Assembly (NCBI RefSeq): GCF_001432305.1 | Contig: NZ_KQ483358.1 | Span: 378,385-442,384, forward strand | From: Curvibacter sp. PAE-UM | GTDB taxonomy: Bacteria > Pseudomonadota > Gammaproteobacteria > Burkholderiales > Burkholderiaceae_C | Reading direction: 5' to 3' | Length of the DNA stretch: 64,000 bases | Part shown: positions 54,580 through 63,667 of the stretch, in pieces | Numbering within the stretch: the first letter of the stretch is position 1 | Layout of the letters: each line of letters starts with the position of its first letter | Program-made: the position numbers and the translations under genes | The notes under the pieces: generated by a model | Database searches by the model: none | What the model saw: the letters and a program-made list of their open reading frames with translations, nothing else | What the model was told of the DNA's origin: nothing

Positions 54580-55749
54580 ATGCATGCAAACACACTTGTC
54601 CAATCGCTGCGCCTGGGCCTGCGAGTGCTGTGCAGCCTGCTGCTGGCCAGTGCTGCCGCGTATGCCCAGCAGGGCGTCACACCCCGACAGATCCTGATCG
54701 GCCAGAACATCTCGCTAGAAGGCGGCAAGAACGAGTACGGCACCGCCGTACTGGACGGCATCAACGCCTACCTGCAGGAAGCCAACGCCAGTGGCGGCGT
54801 ACATGGGCGCGCCATCGTGCTCAAGACCCTGGATGACGATAGCAAGACTGGCCGGGCCGAGGCCAATGCCCGCAAGCTGATCGAGGAAGACAAGGTCTTC
54901 ATCCTGTTCGGCTCCATCGAAGGAGGCCCCACCAACGCCGTGATGAAAGTCACCAACGAATTGAAGGTGCCCTTTTTCGGCCCCATGGCCGGGTCGCCCA
55001 CGCTGCGCCGGCCACACCAGCCGCTGGTGTTCCCGGTGCGCACCGAGCACCGGGATGAATTCCGTGTGCTGCTCGACTACGCCCGCCTCACGGGCGGCAA
55101 GCGCATCGCCTTCTTCCGCTCCGATACCGAGGTGGGGCGACAACATCTGGAGAACTTCCGCCTGGTGTGTGAAGAGCTGGGCCTGCAAATGGCACTGGAC
55201 CTGCCCTTCAAGTCCGACGTGAGCGACGAACAGATTGCCGCCATGGCCGCGCGCCTGCGGGCGGAGAAGATCGATGCCGTGGTCAACCACGGAACCGCCG
55301 GCATCTACGAGAAGCTGATCCGCCAGACCCGCGCGCTCGGCGCGACGACCCAATTCTTCGGTGTCAATTCCGGCTCCACCCAACTGGCCCGGCGCCTGGG
55401 CGAGCTGGCCCACGGCATGGTGTTCGCACAGGTCGTGCCCAGCCCCTGGCAGCGCCAGACCGATGTGACACGCGAGTACCAGAAGGTCTTCGGCCGCTAC
55501 AAACCGGAGGCCGGCTATTCTTACGGCAGCCTGGAGGGCTACCTGACCGCCAAGGCTCTGGTGATGGCGCTGCAGTTGGCCGGCCCCCATCCGACCCGCG
55601 AGAGCTTTGTGCAAGGCCTCTACAAAGCCGGCAGCCTGGAACTCAGCGGCCTGCAGGCCAGGTTCGAACCCGGCAACCACCGGGGCCTGAAGCTGGCCGA
55701 TCTCTCGATCTACCGCTACGAGAAAGACGACAAGCGTTTCCGTCACTGA
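54580..55749 (+). CDS. Leu/Ile/Val-type (Peripla_BP_6) periplasmic binding protein, copy 2
   Basis: The 389-residue paralogue of the preceding gene has a signal peptide (about 1-29, ending AYAQ) and the same blocks: GVTPRQILIGQNISLEGGKNEYG, FILFGSIEGGPTNAVMKVTNELKVPFFGPMAGSPTLRRPHQPLVFPVR, and YSYGSLEGYLTAKALVMALQLAG. GGGAG precedes the ATG. Differences are scattered through the protein, including part of the presumed ligand-contact region, so the two copies may bind different ligands. Again no permease or ATPase is nearby. Confidence 0.9.
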   Translation: MHANTLVQSLRLGLRVLCSLLLASAAAYAQQGVTPRQILIGQNISLEGGKNEYGTAVLDGINAYLQEANASGGVHGRAIVLKTLDDDSKTGRAEANARKLIEEDKVFILFGSIEGGPTNAVMKVTNELKVPFFGPMAGSPTLRRPHQPLVFPVRTEHRDEFRVLLDYARLTGGKRIAFFRSDTEVGRQHLENFRLVCEELGLQMALDLPFKSDVSDEQIAAMAARLRAEKIDAVVNHGTAGIYEKLIRQTRALGATTQFFGVNSGSTQLARRLGELAHGMVFAQVVPSPWQRQTDVTREYQKVFGRYKPEAGYSYGSLEGYLTAKALVMALQLAGPHPTRESFVQGLYKAGSLELSGLQARFEPGNHRGLKLADLSIYRYEKDDKRFRH

Positions 55750-55764
55750 ACCTGGAAACCCGGA

Positions 55765-56814
55765 TCAGCGCCGCCGCAGACTCCAGCGGTAGAGCGGCTC
55801 GATCAGCAGCAGGACGGCGATCAGGCGGCAGACCTGGAAGGCCGTGACCACCGGCGCGCCGAGCTGCAGCACCTTGGCCGTGATCGACATCTCGGCAATG
55901 CCGCCGGGCGCCGTGGCCAGCACCAGGGTGGCCGGGTGCAGACCCGTCAGCCAGGCCATCACGACCGCCAGCCCGGCACACAGCACCAGCAGCCCCAGCG
56001 TACCCGCGGCCACCGAGGCCAGCCAGCGCGGTGCCGTGTGCACGAAGGCCGGCGTGAAGCGCACCCCCAGGCTGACACCGATGACGAGTTGCGCCGCGTT
56101 GCTCAGCCAGGTGGGCAGGGCCGACAGCTGGATGTCGGCCATGGTCACGCCCATGGCGACCAGCAAGGCCCCCAGGAACCATGGGTTAGCGCGGTCCAGC
56201 CGCTCCAGGACCCAGGCCCCGGCGCCCCCCAGCACGAAGAGCAGCAGCAGACCGCTCCAGTTCACCACCCGGGTACCCGCCGGCAGCAGGTCCAGCCCCT
56301 GCAAGCCGCTGAACTGCATGGCGAAAGGAATGGCAAGCGTCACGATCAGCAGCCGCAGGCTGTGGGCCGCGGCCACCAGCTCGGTGCGGCCCTGGGCACG
56401 CTCGGCCAGCAGCGTCATCTCGGGCGCGCCGCCGATGGCGCCGGCAAACCAGGTGGTGGCCCGGTTCAGGCCCGGCAATCGATGCTCATTCATCTGCTGC
56501 AACCACAGGCCGAAGAGCCAGCCCAGCACGAGAGCCCACACAATGCCCAGCGCAATCGCCCACCACAGGCTGGCCACCAGGGCCGTGACCTGCGGCGTGA
56601 AATACAGGCCCAGCGCGATGCCGATGGTGCACTGCCCGGCATTGCGCAAGAGTGCCCAGCTTTCGGTGCGCGCGCGCAGCATCGAGGCGCTGGCCGTGGC
56701 CAGCAGCGGGCCGATCATCCAGGGCAAGGGGATCTTGAGCCAGACGCAGAACAGGGCAGCGAGCAAAGCCAGCAGCAGCGTGGCCGCAATACGTGCGGGG
56801 GAGGTAAAGCGCAT
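55765..56814 (-). CDS. AbrB-family putative transporter
   Basis: The 349-residue integral membrane protein has about ten hydrophobic segments arranged in two similar halves, with WFAGAIGGAPEMTLLAERAQG in the first and LATAPGGIAEMSITAKVL in the second. The PGG-x-x-EM motif in each half is typical of the AbrB (PF05145) family. The transported substrate is unknown. Start at 56814 is the Met preceding the first membrane segment. It is divergent from cutA. Confidence 0.9.
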   Translation of the reverse strand: MRFTSPARIAATLLLALLAALFCVWLKIPLPWMIGPLLATASASMLRARTESWALLRNAGQCTIGIALGLYFTPQVTALVASLWWAIALGIVWALVLGWLFGLWLQQMNEHRLPGLNRATTWFAGAIGGAPEMTLLAERAQGRTELVAAAHSLRLLIVTLAIPFAMQFSGLQGLDLLPAGTRVVNWSGLLLLFVLGGAGAWVLERLDRANPWFLGALLVAMGVTMADIQLSALPTWLSNAAQLVIGVSLGVRFTPAFVHTAPRWLASVAAGTLGLLVLCAGLAVVMAWLTGLHPATLVLATAPGGIAEMSITAKVLQLGAPVVTAFQVCRLIAVLLLIEPLYRWSLRRR

Positions 56815-56865
56815 ACGGAAGAAACGGGTCGGCGTAGTATCGCCGCATCGACGAGGACCCCTGCC

Positions 56866-57192
56866 ATGCGCGACGACCCACCCCTCCACTGCGTGGTGCA
56901 GACCACGCTGCCCAGCGAAGCCCAGGCGGCCGAGCTGGCCCGCGCCATCGTGCAAGCCCGTCTGGGCGCCTGCGTGCAGGTGCAGACCATCCGCAGCTTC
57001 TACGTCTGGCAGGAACGCGCACACGACGAAGCCGAGTGGCTGCTGGCCATCAAGACGCGCTGCGTGCTCTACGCGACGCTCGAAACCTTCATCCGCGAAC
57101 GCCACCCCTACGAGACGCCGGAGATCGTGCAGCTGCCCATTGCGGCGGGCAGCGCGGACTACCTGGGCTGGGTGGACGCGAACACGTCCTAA
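56866..57192 (+). CDS. cutA: Divalent-cation tolerance protein CutA
   Basis: The 108-residue trimer-forming protein has the CutA signatures ARAIVQARLGACVQVQTIRSFYVWQ, EAEWLLAIKT and ERHPYETPEIVQLPI. CutA is linked to copper and other divalent-metal tolerance, although its exact role is debated. The ATG at 56866 is used; family length is normal. It is convergent with ubiT, 7 bp away. Confidence 0.95.
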   Translation: MRDDPPLHCVVQTTLPSEAQAAELARAIVQARLGACVQVQTIRSFYVWQERAHDEAEWLLAIKTRCVLYATLETFIRERHPYETPEIVQLPIAAGSADYLGWVDANTS

Positions 57193-57199
57193 GCCTGGC

Positions 57200-57631
57200 C
57201 TAGGGCGTCATCCAGCGCGCCAGCGGCGTGCGGCTCCAGTCCACGCTGTCGAGCAGGTTCTTCACCACCAGGCCCAGCTCGGTATCGCCCTCGATCACCA
57301 GCCGGCGGTGAAAGAACAGGGTGTCCGGGTCTTCCTCGCGCAGCATCATGCGCGCGAAGTCGGCCAGCGTGGCCGACAGGCGCAGGTCGGGTGTGCCACC
57401 GGCCGCACTGCTGAAGCCGCGCGCACTCGCCGAGAAGGTCAGGCGCAGGCCCACATCCGTGACCACGATTTCATAACACCGGCCGGCCAGCAGCTCCATG
57501 TCGGCTTGCAGGACCCCGCGCCGCCACAACTGGTTGAGCACCTGGGCCAGGGCCCAGGACGGCGGCGCCACGGGCAGGCGGCTGATGAGGCGCGCCAGCG
57601 GTGCGGGCACGGTGATGTCAGGCACTTGCAT
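57200..57631 (-). CDS. ubiT: UbiT-like SCP2-domain lipid-binding protein
   Basis: The 143-residue protein has an SCP2 sterol-binding-type fold (PDLRLSATLADFARMMLREEDPDTLFFHRRLVIEGDTELGLVVKNLLDSVD), as in UbiT, which handles ubiquinone intermediates for the oxygen-independent hydroxylation pathway. It overlaps the ubiV stop by 14 bp and is last in the ubiU-ubiV-ubiT unit, the gene set known to work together. The order supports the assignment. Confidence 0.92.
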   Translation of the reverse strand: MQVPDITVPAPLARLISRLPVAPPSWALAQVLNQLWRRGVLQADMELLAGRCYEIVVTDVGLRLTFSASARGFSSAAGGTPDLRLSATLADFARMMLREEDPDTLFFHRRLVIEGDTELGLVVKNLLDSVDWSRTPLARWMTP

Positions 57632-58562
57632 GCGCCACCTCTTTCAGTTGAGCCATGCCGGCTTCGCCGCGCCAGTAGCCGTCCACCAGCGGGCCAGGCG
57701 CGTATGCGGCCAGTTGCGTCAACACCTCGTCGGCTGGCGCCTCACCGGCCAGCGCGCGCTGGAACAGCTGCACCACCTCGGCCGTGTGCTGCCACTGCGG
57801 GCTGATGCGCACGCTGTGCACGCCCATGGCCTGCATCTGCGCCAGGTGGGGCAGCAGCGCCGAACAACCCGCCGACAGGGTCTGGATGCCGTTGATGGCG
57901 AGGAAGTCCTGCGCGTCGCGCGTCGTCAGCGTCAGGCCGTCCGGGTGATCAAGACAGCGGAACTGGCAGTCGTCCTTGTTCAGGTTGTAGTGCCGCGCGG
58001 TGAAGCAGCGCGCCGAAAACGCCAGCGGCAGCTTGCCCCAGCCGAAGACCTCGGTCTGCAGGCTGCTGCCGCGCTGGCGCAGCGACTGCATCAGTTCGCC
58101 CAGCAACGCCTGCCCCATCTCCACCGGCGGCAGCCAGCGGCAGGCGCCCAGTTCCTCCATCAGCGCCAGCGTGGCAGCGTTGTAGATGTTCATGTGCGTG
58201 CCGGCCACGAAGGGCAGGCCGTGCTGGTGCGCCAGCCGGGCCGCGCCCAGGTCGTTGGCTTCCACACGCAGGCGGCCGTTCTCCACCAGGCGGCGCAGGC
58301 GACGCAAGTCGGTCTCGCTCTCCAGCAGGGCCTGGCAGGACAGCACCACTTCCTTGCCCGCATCGGCCAGGTCCTGGCCCAGCGCGATCCAGTCCGCGGT
58401 GCGCACCTGCTGGCGCCGCGCGCAGACCACCTCACCCAGGTAGATGGTGCCCACCGGCCACTGCATCGCTTCCGCATAGAAGCGGAAGATGTCGTCGCGC
58501 GACCAGAAAAACAGGACGGGGCCGAGCGCGAGCTGGAGCCGGTTCACGGGGGTGGTACTCAT
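57618..58562 (-). CDS. ubiV: UbiV, O2-independent ubiquinone hydroxylation protein
   Basis: The 314-residue peptidase U32-like protein has LALGPVLFFWSRDDIFRFYAEAM, YLGEVVCARR, GKLPLAFSARCFTARHYNLNKDDCQFRC, and a later Cys in NGIQTLSAGCSALL. These Cys residues match the 4Fe-4S cluster ligands of UbiV. UbiU and UbiV form a heterodimer that hydroxylates the ring without oxygen. Start at 58562 is chosen over 58571 because the Shine-Dalgarno GGAG is better spaced. It begins 5 bp after the ubiU stop. Confidence 0.94.
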   Translation of the reverse strand: MSTTPVNRLQLALGPVLFFWSRDDIFRFYAEAMQWPVGTIYLGEVVCARRQQVRTADWIALGQDLADAGKEVVLSCQALLESETDLRRLRRLVENGRLRVEANDLGAARLAHQHGLPFVAGTHMNIYNAATLALMEELGACRWLPPVEMGQALLGELMQSLRQRGSSLQTEVFGWGKLPLAFSARCFTARHYNLNKDDCQFRCLDHPDGLTLTTRDAQDFLAINGIQTLSAGCSALLPHLAQMQAMGVHSVRISPQWQHTAEVVQLFQRALAGEAPADEVLTQLAAYAPGPLVDGYWRGEAGMAQLKEVAHASA

Positions 58563-58567
58563 GCGAC

Positions 58568-59584
58568 TCATCTCCAGGGGCGGCTGTAGGCACCCAGCGT
58601 CTGCTGCTGCCCTTCGGCCACCTTGCCCAGGGCCTGCTGCCAGGCCGGCTTGACGTTGTAGCGGGCGCCGTCGTGGGCGGCAGCATCCAATGCCGCGCGC
58701 AGGGCCTGCGTGACCTGCGCCACGTAGGCCGGGCTGCGCTGGCGGCCCTCGACCTTGATGGCCGACACGCCCATGGCCATGATCTGCGGCAGCATGGTGA
58801 TGACGTTGAGGCTGGTGGGCTCCTCCAGCGCGTAATAGGTTTCGTCCTGCACAGCGAAGCGCCCCTTGCACAGCGTGGGGTAACCCGCCGGCTCATCCTT
58901 GGCGTAGCGGTCGATCAGCACGCCGTTGAGGCGCGCGTCCAGTGCCGCGGCGCCCTCCTCCCAGCGCACGTATTTGGCCGGCGAGCAGACGCCGTGCGTG
59001 TTGGGCGATTCGCCCGTGGCGTAGCTGGAGAGCAGGCAGCGCCCTTCGACCATCACGCACAGGCTGCCAAAACCGAAGACCTCGATCTGCACCGGCGTGT
59101 GCTCGATCACGTGGCGCACCTGGTCCAGCGTGAGCACGCGCGGCAGCACCGCCCGCTGCACGCCGAACAGTTCATGTGCGAGATTGACGGCCTCGTAGTT
59201 GGTGGCCGAACTCTGTACCGACATGTGCAGGCGCAGGCCCGGATGGCGCTGCGCCGCGTAGCGCATGAGGCCGATGTCGGCCAGGATGACGGCATCCACC
59301 CCCAGGTCGGCCGCCTGGTCGATGCCGCGCGTCCAGCGTGTGATGTCCACACCCTGCGCGTAGGTGTTGATGGCCATGAAGACCTTGCGCCCGCGCTGGC
59401 GGGCGTACTGGATGCCGGCGCGGGCGCTGATCTCGTCGAAATTGAGGCCCGGGAAATTGCGTGCGTTGGTCTCGTTCTTCAGGCCGATATAGACCGCATC
59501 CGCGCCATGGTCGACCGCGGCTTTGAGGGCCGGCAAACTGCCCGCCGGGCAGACCAGTTCCGGCGGTGGGGAAGACGAAGACAT
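58568..59584 (-). CDS. ubiU: UbiU, O2-independent ubiquinone hydroxylation protein
   Basis: The 338-residue peptidase U32-like protein reads PELVCPAGSLPALKAAVDHGADAVYIGLKNETNARNF, then VEIFGFG-type LCVMVEGRCLLSSYATGESPNTHGVCSPAKYVRWEE and later CKGRFAVQDETYYALEEPTSLNVI. The Cys residues fit the UbiU iron-sulfur cluster. Start at 59584 is the Met close to the conserved N-terminus. Two FNR-type boxes lie between it and the divergent DadA-like gene, consistent with induction when oxygen is low. Confidence 0.94.
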   Translation of the reverse strand: MSSSSPPPELVCPAGSLPALKAAVDHGADAVYIGLKNETNARNFPGLNFDEISARAGIQYARQRGRKVFMAINTYAQGVDITRWTRGIDQAADLGVDAVILADIGLMRYAAQRHPGLRLHMSVQSSATNYEAVNLAHELFGVQRAVLPRVLTLDQVRHVIEHTPVQIEVFGFGSLCVMVEGRCLLSSYATGESPNTHGVCSPAKYVRWEEGAAALDARLNGVLIDRYAKDEPAGYPTLCKGRFAVQDETYYALEEPTSLNVITMLPQIMAMGVSAIKVEGRQRSPAYVAQVTQALRAALDAAAHDGARYNVKPAWQQALGKVAEGQQQTLGAYSRPWR

Positions 59585-59643
59585 GCGTGACCGTGACGTG
59601 AGAGGAGTGGACGCTAAGGTACGCAAAGCGCCTGTCGTCGGGT

Positions 59644-59728
59644 TTGTGCTGGATCAAACAGCACCGTGGTATTCCGATGGATTGACCGAGGTCATGTCGC
59701 GACGGTGGCGCTGTTTGTTCTGCATCAA
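59644..59728. promoter_or_regulatory. Two FNR/Anr-like boxes between ubiU and the DadA-like gene
   Basis: TTGTGCTGGATCAA (59644-59657) and TTGTTCTGCATCAA (59715-59728) both fit TTG-N6-ATCAA, close to the FNR consensus TTGAT-N4-ATCAA. They are 71 bp apart, one nearer to each of the divergent genes. Both have the same variant left half-site. The binding regulator is inferred from the known oxygen control of ubiUV in other bacteria. Confidence 0.6.
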
Positions 59729-59830
59729 ACCCGGTGATGGCAGGGCGCGGGCAACATGCGTTTCCCCCAGTCGGCACGCATGTCCCCATGGCCGGCAGGT
59801 GTTTTCCATCTCCTGCGGAACCCTCATCTC

Positions 59831-61093
59831 ATGCGCGTCATCGTGCTCGGCGCCGGCCTGCTGGGCGTCACCTCAGCCTATTACCTGCTGCAGCACGGCC
59901 ACGAGGTGACCGTCATCGATCGCCAGGCCCACCCCGCGGCCGAGACCAGCTTTGCCAATGGCGGACAGATCTCCGTCTGCCATGCCGAGCCCTGGGCCAA
60001 CCCGCACGCACCGCTCAAGCTGCTGCACTGGCTGGGCCGGGACGACGCGCCGCTGCTGTTCCGCCTGCGCGCCGATGCGCACCAGTGGCTGTGGGGCCTG
60101 CGCTTCCTGCGCGAATGCACGCCGACGCGCACCCGCCGCAACGTGGAGCAGTTGCTGCGCCTGGGCACCTACAGCCGCGGCCAGTTGCAGGCCTTGCGCG
60201 CGGCCACCGGCATCGAGTACGAGCAGCGCCTGCAGGGCATCCTGCACTTCTACACCAGCCAGGCGGCCTTCGACAGCGCGCTGGCACCGGCCGCGCTGAT
60301 GCGGGAACTGGGCTGCGAGCGCCGCCTGCTCACGCCGCGCGAGGCGGTGCAGATCGAGCCGGCGCTGCGCTTCATCGAGCCGCAACTGACGGGAGCCACC
60401 TACACCGCGCAGGACGAATCGGGCAACGCGCAGCGCTTCGTGCGCGAACTGGCGCGGCACTGCGAGGCGGCGGGCGCGCGCTTCCTGTTCAGCCACACGG
60501 TGACGGCGCTGCGCGCCGCGCAGGGCCGTCTGGACCACGTCGAGGCCACCGATGCCGAAGGCCGCTACCAGCGTCTGAGCGCCGACGCCTACGTGCTGGC
60601 CCTGGGTTGTTACAGCCCCCTGCTGGTCGCACCGCTGGGCCTGCGCCTGCCCGTCTATCCAGCCAAGGGGTACTCGGTCACGCTGCCGGTGGCCGATGCG
60701 GCACAGGCCTTCGAGGTCTCGATGATCGACGAGGAGTACAAGCTGGTGTACTCGCGCCTGGGCGAGCAGCTGCGCATCGCCGGCACGGCCGAGTTCAACG
60801 GCTACGAGCGCCAGCTCAACCCGCGGCGCTGCCGGGCCATCGTGCAGCGCTTCGAACAGCTCTTCCCCGGCGCGGGCGACACCCGCGCGCCGCAGTTCTG
60901 GAGCGGGCTGCGCCCGGCCACGCCCTCGAACGTGCCCATCATCGGCCGCAGCCGCCTGCCCAACCTCTACCTCAACACCGGCCACGGCACGCTGGGCTGG
61001 ACGCATGCCTGCGGCTCGGGGCAATCGATCGCCCGCATCGTCAGCGGCCTCAAGCCCGAAGTGGCCTTCGCTTTCACCGGACTGGAACCCTGA
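59831..61093 (+). CDS. DadA-like D-amino-acid dehydrogenase/FAD oxidoreductase
   Basis: The 420-residue protein has an N-terminal FAD-binding motif VIVLGAGLLGVTSAYYLLQHGHEVTVID, then RQAHPAAETSFANGGQISVCHAEPWANP. The C-terminal part is GRSRLPNLYLNTGHGTLGWTHACGSGQSIARIVSGLKPE. These fit the DAO-fold DadA family, which oxidises D-amino acids and passes electrons to quinone. Start at 59831 follows from this N-terminus. It ends 2 bp before ubiD, so the two are probably co-transcribed. Confidence 0.9.
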   Translation: MRVIVLGAGLLGVTSAYYLLQHGHEVTVIDRQAHPAAETSFANGGQISVCHAEPWANPHAPLKLLHWLGRDDAPLLFRLRADAHQWLWGLRFLRECTPTRTRRNVEQLLRLGTYSRGQLQALRAATGIEYEQRLQGILHFYTSQAAFDSALAPAALMRELGCERRLLTPREAVQIEPALRFIEPQLTGATYTAQDESGNAQRFVRELARHCEAAGARFLFSHTVTALRAAQGRLDHVEATDAEGRYQRLSADAYVLALGCYSPLLVAPLGLRLPVYPAKGYSVTLPVADAAQAFEVSMIDEEYKLVYSRLGEQLRIAGTAEFNGYERQLNPRRCRAIVQRFEQLFPGAGDTRAPQFWSGLRPATPSNVPIIGRSRLPNLYLNTGHGTLGWTHACGSGQSIARIVSGLKPEVAFAFTGLEP

Positions 61094-61095
61094 CC

Positions 61096-62595
61096 ATGCA
61101 CTTCCCCGATCTGCGCGCCTTTCTTCAATTCCTGCGCGAACAGCAGCACCTCGTCGAGGTGGAGACCCCGGTCAGCGCCGCCTACGAGATCACCGAAATC
61201 CACCGCCGCGTGCTGCAGCAGGGCGGCCCGGCCCTGCTGTTCAAGCAGGTGCTGGATGCGCAGGGGCGGCCCTACGACTTCCCGGTGCTGGTCAACCTCT
61301 TCGGCCACCGCCAGCGCGTGGCCTGGGCGCTGGGGCGCGAGCCCGATGGCTTGCGCGAGCTGGGTGAGATGCTGGCCTTCTTCCGCCAGCCCCGCCTGCC
61401 CGACAACTGGTCGCTGGCCGACAGCCCGGCCTTGCTGCGCAAACTCAAGCAGATCGGCGCCACGCGCCCGCGCATCGTCAGCCAGGCCCCCTGCCAGGAG
61501 GTGGTGTGGCGCGGCGACGAGGTCAATCTGGCGCGCCTTCCCATCCAGCACCTGTGGCCCGGCGAACCGGCGCCGCTGATCACCTGGGGCATGGTGGTGA
61601 CGCGCGGCCCCAGCGACGCGCCCAACGACAAGGACAACCTGGGCATCTACCGCATGCAGGTGCTGGGCCGCAACCGGGTCATCATGCGCTGGCTGCCGCA
61701 CCGCGGCGGCGCCCAGCACTTCGCCCGCTGGAAGCAGACCCGCAAGGAGCCCTTCCCCGTGGCCGTGGCACTTGGGCCGGACCCGACCACGCTGCTGTCG
61801 GCCGTGATCCCGGCACCCGACACCATTTCCGAATACCAGCTCGCCGGCCTGATCAGCGGCAAAAAATGCGAGCTCGTGCCCTGCCTGGGCGTGCCGCTGC
61901 AGGTGCCGGCGAATGCCGAGATCGTGCTCGAAGGCCATGTGTCGCTGAGCGAGACGGCGGAAGAGGGGCCGTACGCCGACCACACCGGCTATTTCAATTC
62001 GATCGAGCGCTTTCCGGTCTTCACCATCGAGACCATCACCATGCGCCGCCAACCCATCTACATGTCCACCCTGCTGAGCCGTCCGCCGGACGAGCCTTCG
62101 GTCATCAGCGAGGCGCTCAACGACGTCTTCATCCCCTTGCTGCGCCAGCAGTTCCCCGAGGTGGTGGATTTCTGGCTGCCGCCCGAGGCCTGCTCCTACC
62201 GCATGGCCATCGTCTCGATCCGCAAGGCCTACCCGGGCCATGCGCGGCGCATCATGATGGGCGTGTGGTCCTACCTGCGGCAGTTCGCCTATACCAAGTA
62301 CGTGGTCATCGTCGACGAGGACATCAACGCGCGCGACTGGAAGGACGTGATCTGGGCCATCACCACGCGCGCCGACCCGGTGCGCGACACCGTGCTGGTG
62401 GAGGACACACCCATCGACTACCTGGACTTCGCCTCCCCGGTCTCGGGCCTGGGCGGCAAGCTCGGCATCGATGCGACCAACAAGGTGCCGCCCGAGACCA
62501 ACCGCCGCTGGGGCCGCCCGATCCGCATGGACGAGGCGGTCGTCGAACAGGTCACGCGCCGCTGGCAGGACTATGGCATCCCGCTGACACCCTGA
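61096..62595 (+). CDS. ubiD: 3-octaprenyl-4-hydroxybenzoate decarboxylase UbiD
   Basis: The 499-residue prenylated-FMN-dependent decarboxylase has FPDLRAFLQFLREQQHLVEVETPV, GMVVTRGPSDAPNDKDNLGIYRMQVLGRNRVIMRWLPHRGGA, EIVLEGHVSLSETAEEGPYADHTGYFN and the C-terminal DPVRDTVLVEDTPIDYLDFASPVSGLGGKLGIDATNK. The catalytic Glu-Arg-Glu set lies in conserved blocks. UbiD acts early in ubiquinone synthesis. It lies on the strand opposite ubiT-ubiV-ubiU, so both clusters serve quinone formation. Confidence 0.96.
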   Translation: MHFPDLRAFLQFLREQQHLVEVETPVSAAYEITEIHRRVLQQGGPALLFKQVLDAQGRPYDFPVLVNLFGHRQRVAWALGREPDGLRELGEMLAFFRQPRLPDNWSLADSPALLRKLKQIGATRPRIVSQAPCQEVVWRGDEVNLARLPIQHLWPGEPAPLITWGMVVTRGPSDAPNDKDNLGIYRMQVLGRNRVIMRWLPHRGGAQHFARWKQTRKEPFPVAVALGPDPTTLLSAVIPAPDTISEYQLAGLISGKKCELVPCLGVPLQVPANAEIVLEGHVSLSETAEEGPYADHTGYFNSIERFPVFTIETITMRRQPIYMSTLLSRPPDEPSVISEALNDVFIPLLRQQFPEVVDFWLPPEACSYRMAIVSIRKAYPGHARRIMMGVWSYLRQFAYTKYVVIVDEDINARDWKDVIWAITTRADPVRDTVLVEDTPIDYLDFASPVSGLGGKLGIDATNKVPPETNRRWGRPIRMDEAVVEQVTRRWQDYGIPLTP

Positions 62596-62728
62596 AGCGT
62601 GACCGGCAGCTCGGATGGCCGACTTCTCCCACCGGGGCCGTCGGTCTCCAAAAATTGAGACAATTGATCCCTGCGTCCGTCAAAAGCGGGCCGCAGGTAT
62701 CAATCCACACACCTGCCACCAGGGTTTT

Positions 62729-63577
62729 ATGAGCCAGACCTACATCCTCACCCTCTCCTGCCCGGACCGCCTGGGCCTCGTCCACGCCGTCTCCGGTTTC
62801 CTGCTCGAACGCGGCGGCAATATCGAAGAAGCCGCCCAGTACAACGACCACGCCACCGGCCTGTTTTTCATGCGCGTGCAGTTTTCCTGCGGCCAGGTAA
62901 CGTACGAGGACCTGCAGGTCCAGCTCAAGCTCTTCGCCGAGCCCTATGCCATGCAGTGGAGCCTGCACGCAGCGGCCACTGCCATGCGCGCCGTCATATT
63001 TGTCAGCAAGGAAGGCCACTGCCTCAACGACCTGCTGTTCCGCTGGAAGATCGGTCTGCTGCCCATCGACATCCGCGCCATCGTCTCGAACCACCGCGAG
63101 TTCTACCAACTCGCGGCCAGCTACAACGTGCCCTTCCACCACATCCCGGTGACGGCCGCCACCAAGGCCCAGGCCGAGGCCAAGCAGTTTGAAGTGGTGC
63201 AGGCCGAAGGCGCCGAACTGGTGGTGCTGGCGCGTTACATGCAAGTGCTGAGTGATGACCTGTGCCGCAAGCTCTCGGGCAAGGCCATCAACATCCACCA
63301 CAGTTTCCTGCCCAGCTTCAAGGGCGCCAAGCCCTACTACCAGGCGCACGACCGCGGCGTGAAGCTGATCGGCGCCACCGCCCACTACGTGACGGCCGAC
63401 CTGGACGAGGGCCCCATCATCGAGCAGGACGTGGCCCGTGTGGACCACAGCAAGACGGTGGAAGACCTCACGGCCATCGGCCGCGACACCGAAAGCCAGG
63501 TGCTGGCCCGCGCCGTGAAGTGGCACAGCGAACACCGCGTGCTGCTCAACGGGCACAAGACGGTGATCTTCAAGTAA
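62729..63577 (+). CDS. purU: Formyltetrahydrofolate deformylase
   Basis: The 282-residue enzyme hydrolyses 10-formyl-tetrahydrofolate to formate and tetrahydrofolate. It has an N-terminal ACT domain (about 5-85: YILTLSCPDRLGLVHAVSGFLLERGGNIEE) and a hydrolase domain with AVIFVSKEGHCLNDLL, HHIPVTAATK and NIHHSFLPSFKGAKPYYQAHDRGVKLIGATAHYVTADLDEGPIIEQDVARVDH (catalytic Asn/His/Asp). Start at 62729 is the Met at the ACT domain. A terminator follows the stop. Confidence 0.96.
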   Translation: MSQTYILTLSCPDRLGLVHAVSGFLLERGGNIEEAAQYNDHATGLFFMRVQFSCGQVTYEDLQVQLKLFAEPYAMQWSLHAAATAMRAVIFVSKEGHCLNDLLFRWKIGLLPIDIRAIVSNHREFYQLAASYNVPFHHIPVTAATKAQAEAKQFEVVQAEGAELVVLARYMQVLSDDLCRKLSGKAINIHHSFLPSFKGAKPYYQAHDRGVKLIGATAHYVTADLDEGPIIEQDVARVDHSKTVEDLTAIGRDTESQVLARAVKWHSEHRVLLNGHKTVIFK

Positions 63578-63598
63578 GCGGTTCACCCCACAAGCAAA

Positions 63599-63629
63599 AG
63601 CCCCGGTGTCTCAGGACCCGGGGCTTTTT
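63599..63629 (+). terminator. Rho-independent terminator after purU
   Basis: A GC-rich stem AGCCCCGG (63599-63606) pairs with CCGGGGCT (63618-63625), followed by TTTTT. It lies about 20 bp past the purU stop. Confidence 0.85.
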
Positions 63630-63667
63630 GTTGGATGAAGGTCAGGCAACAACCATTGTCAGGCACC

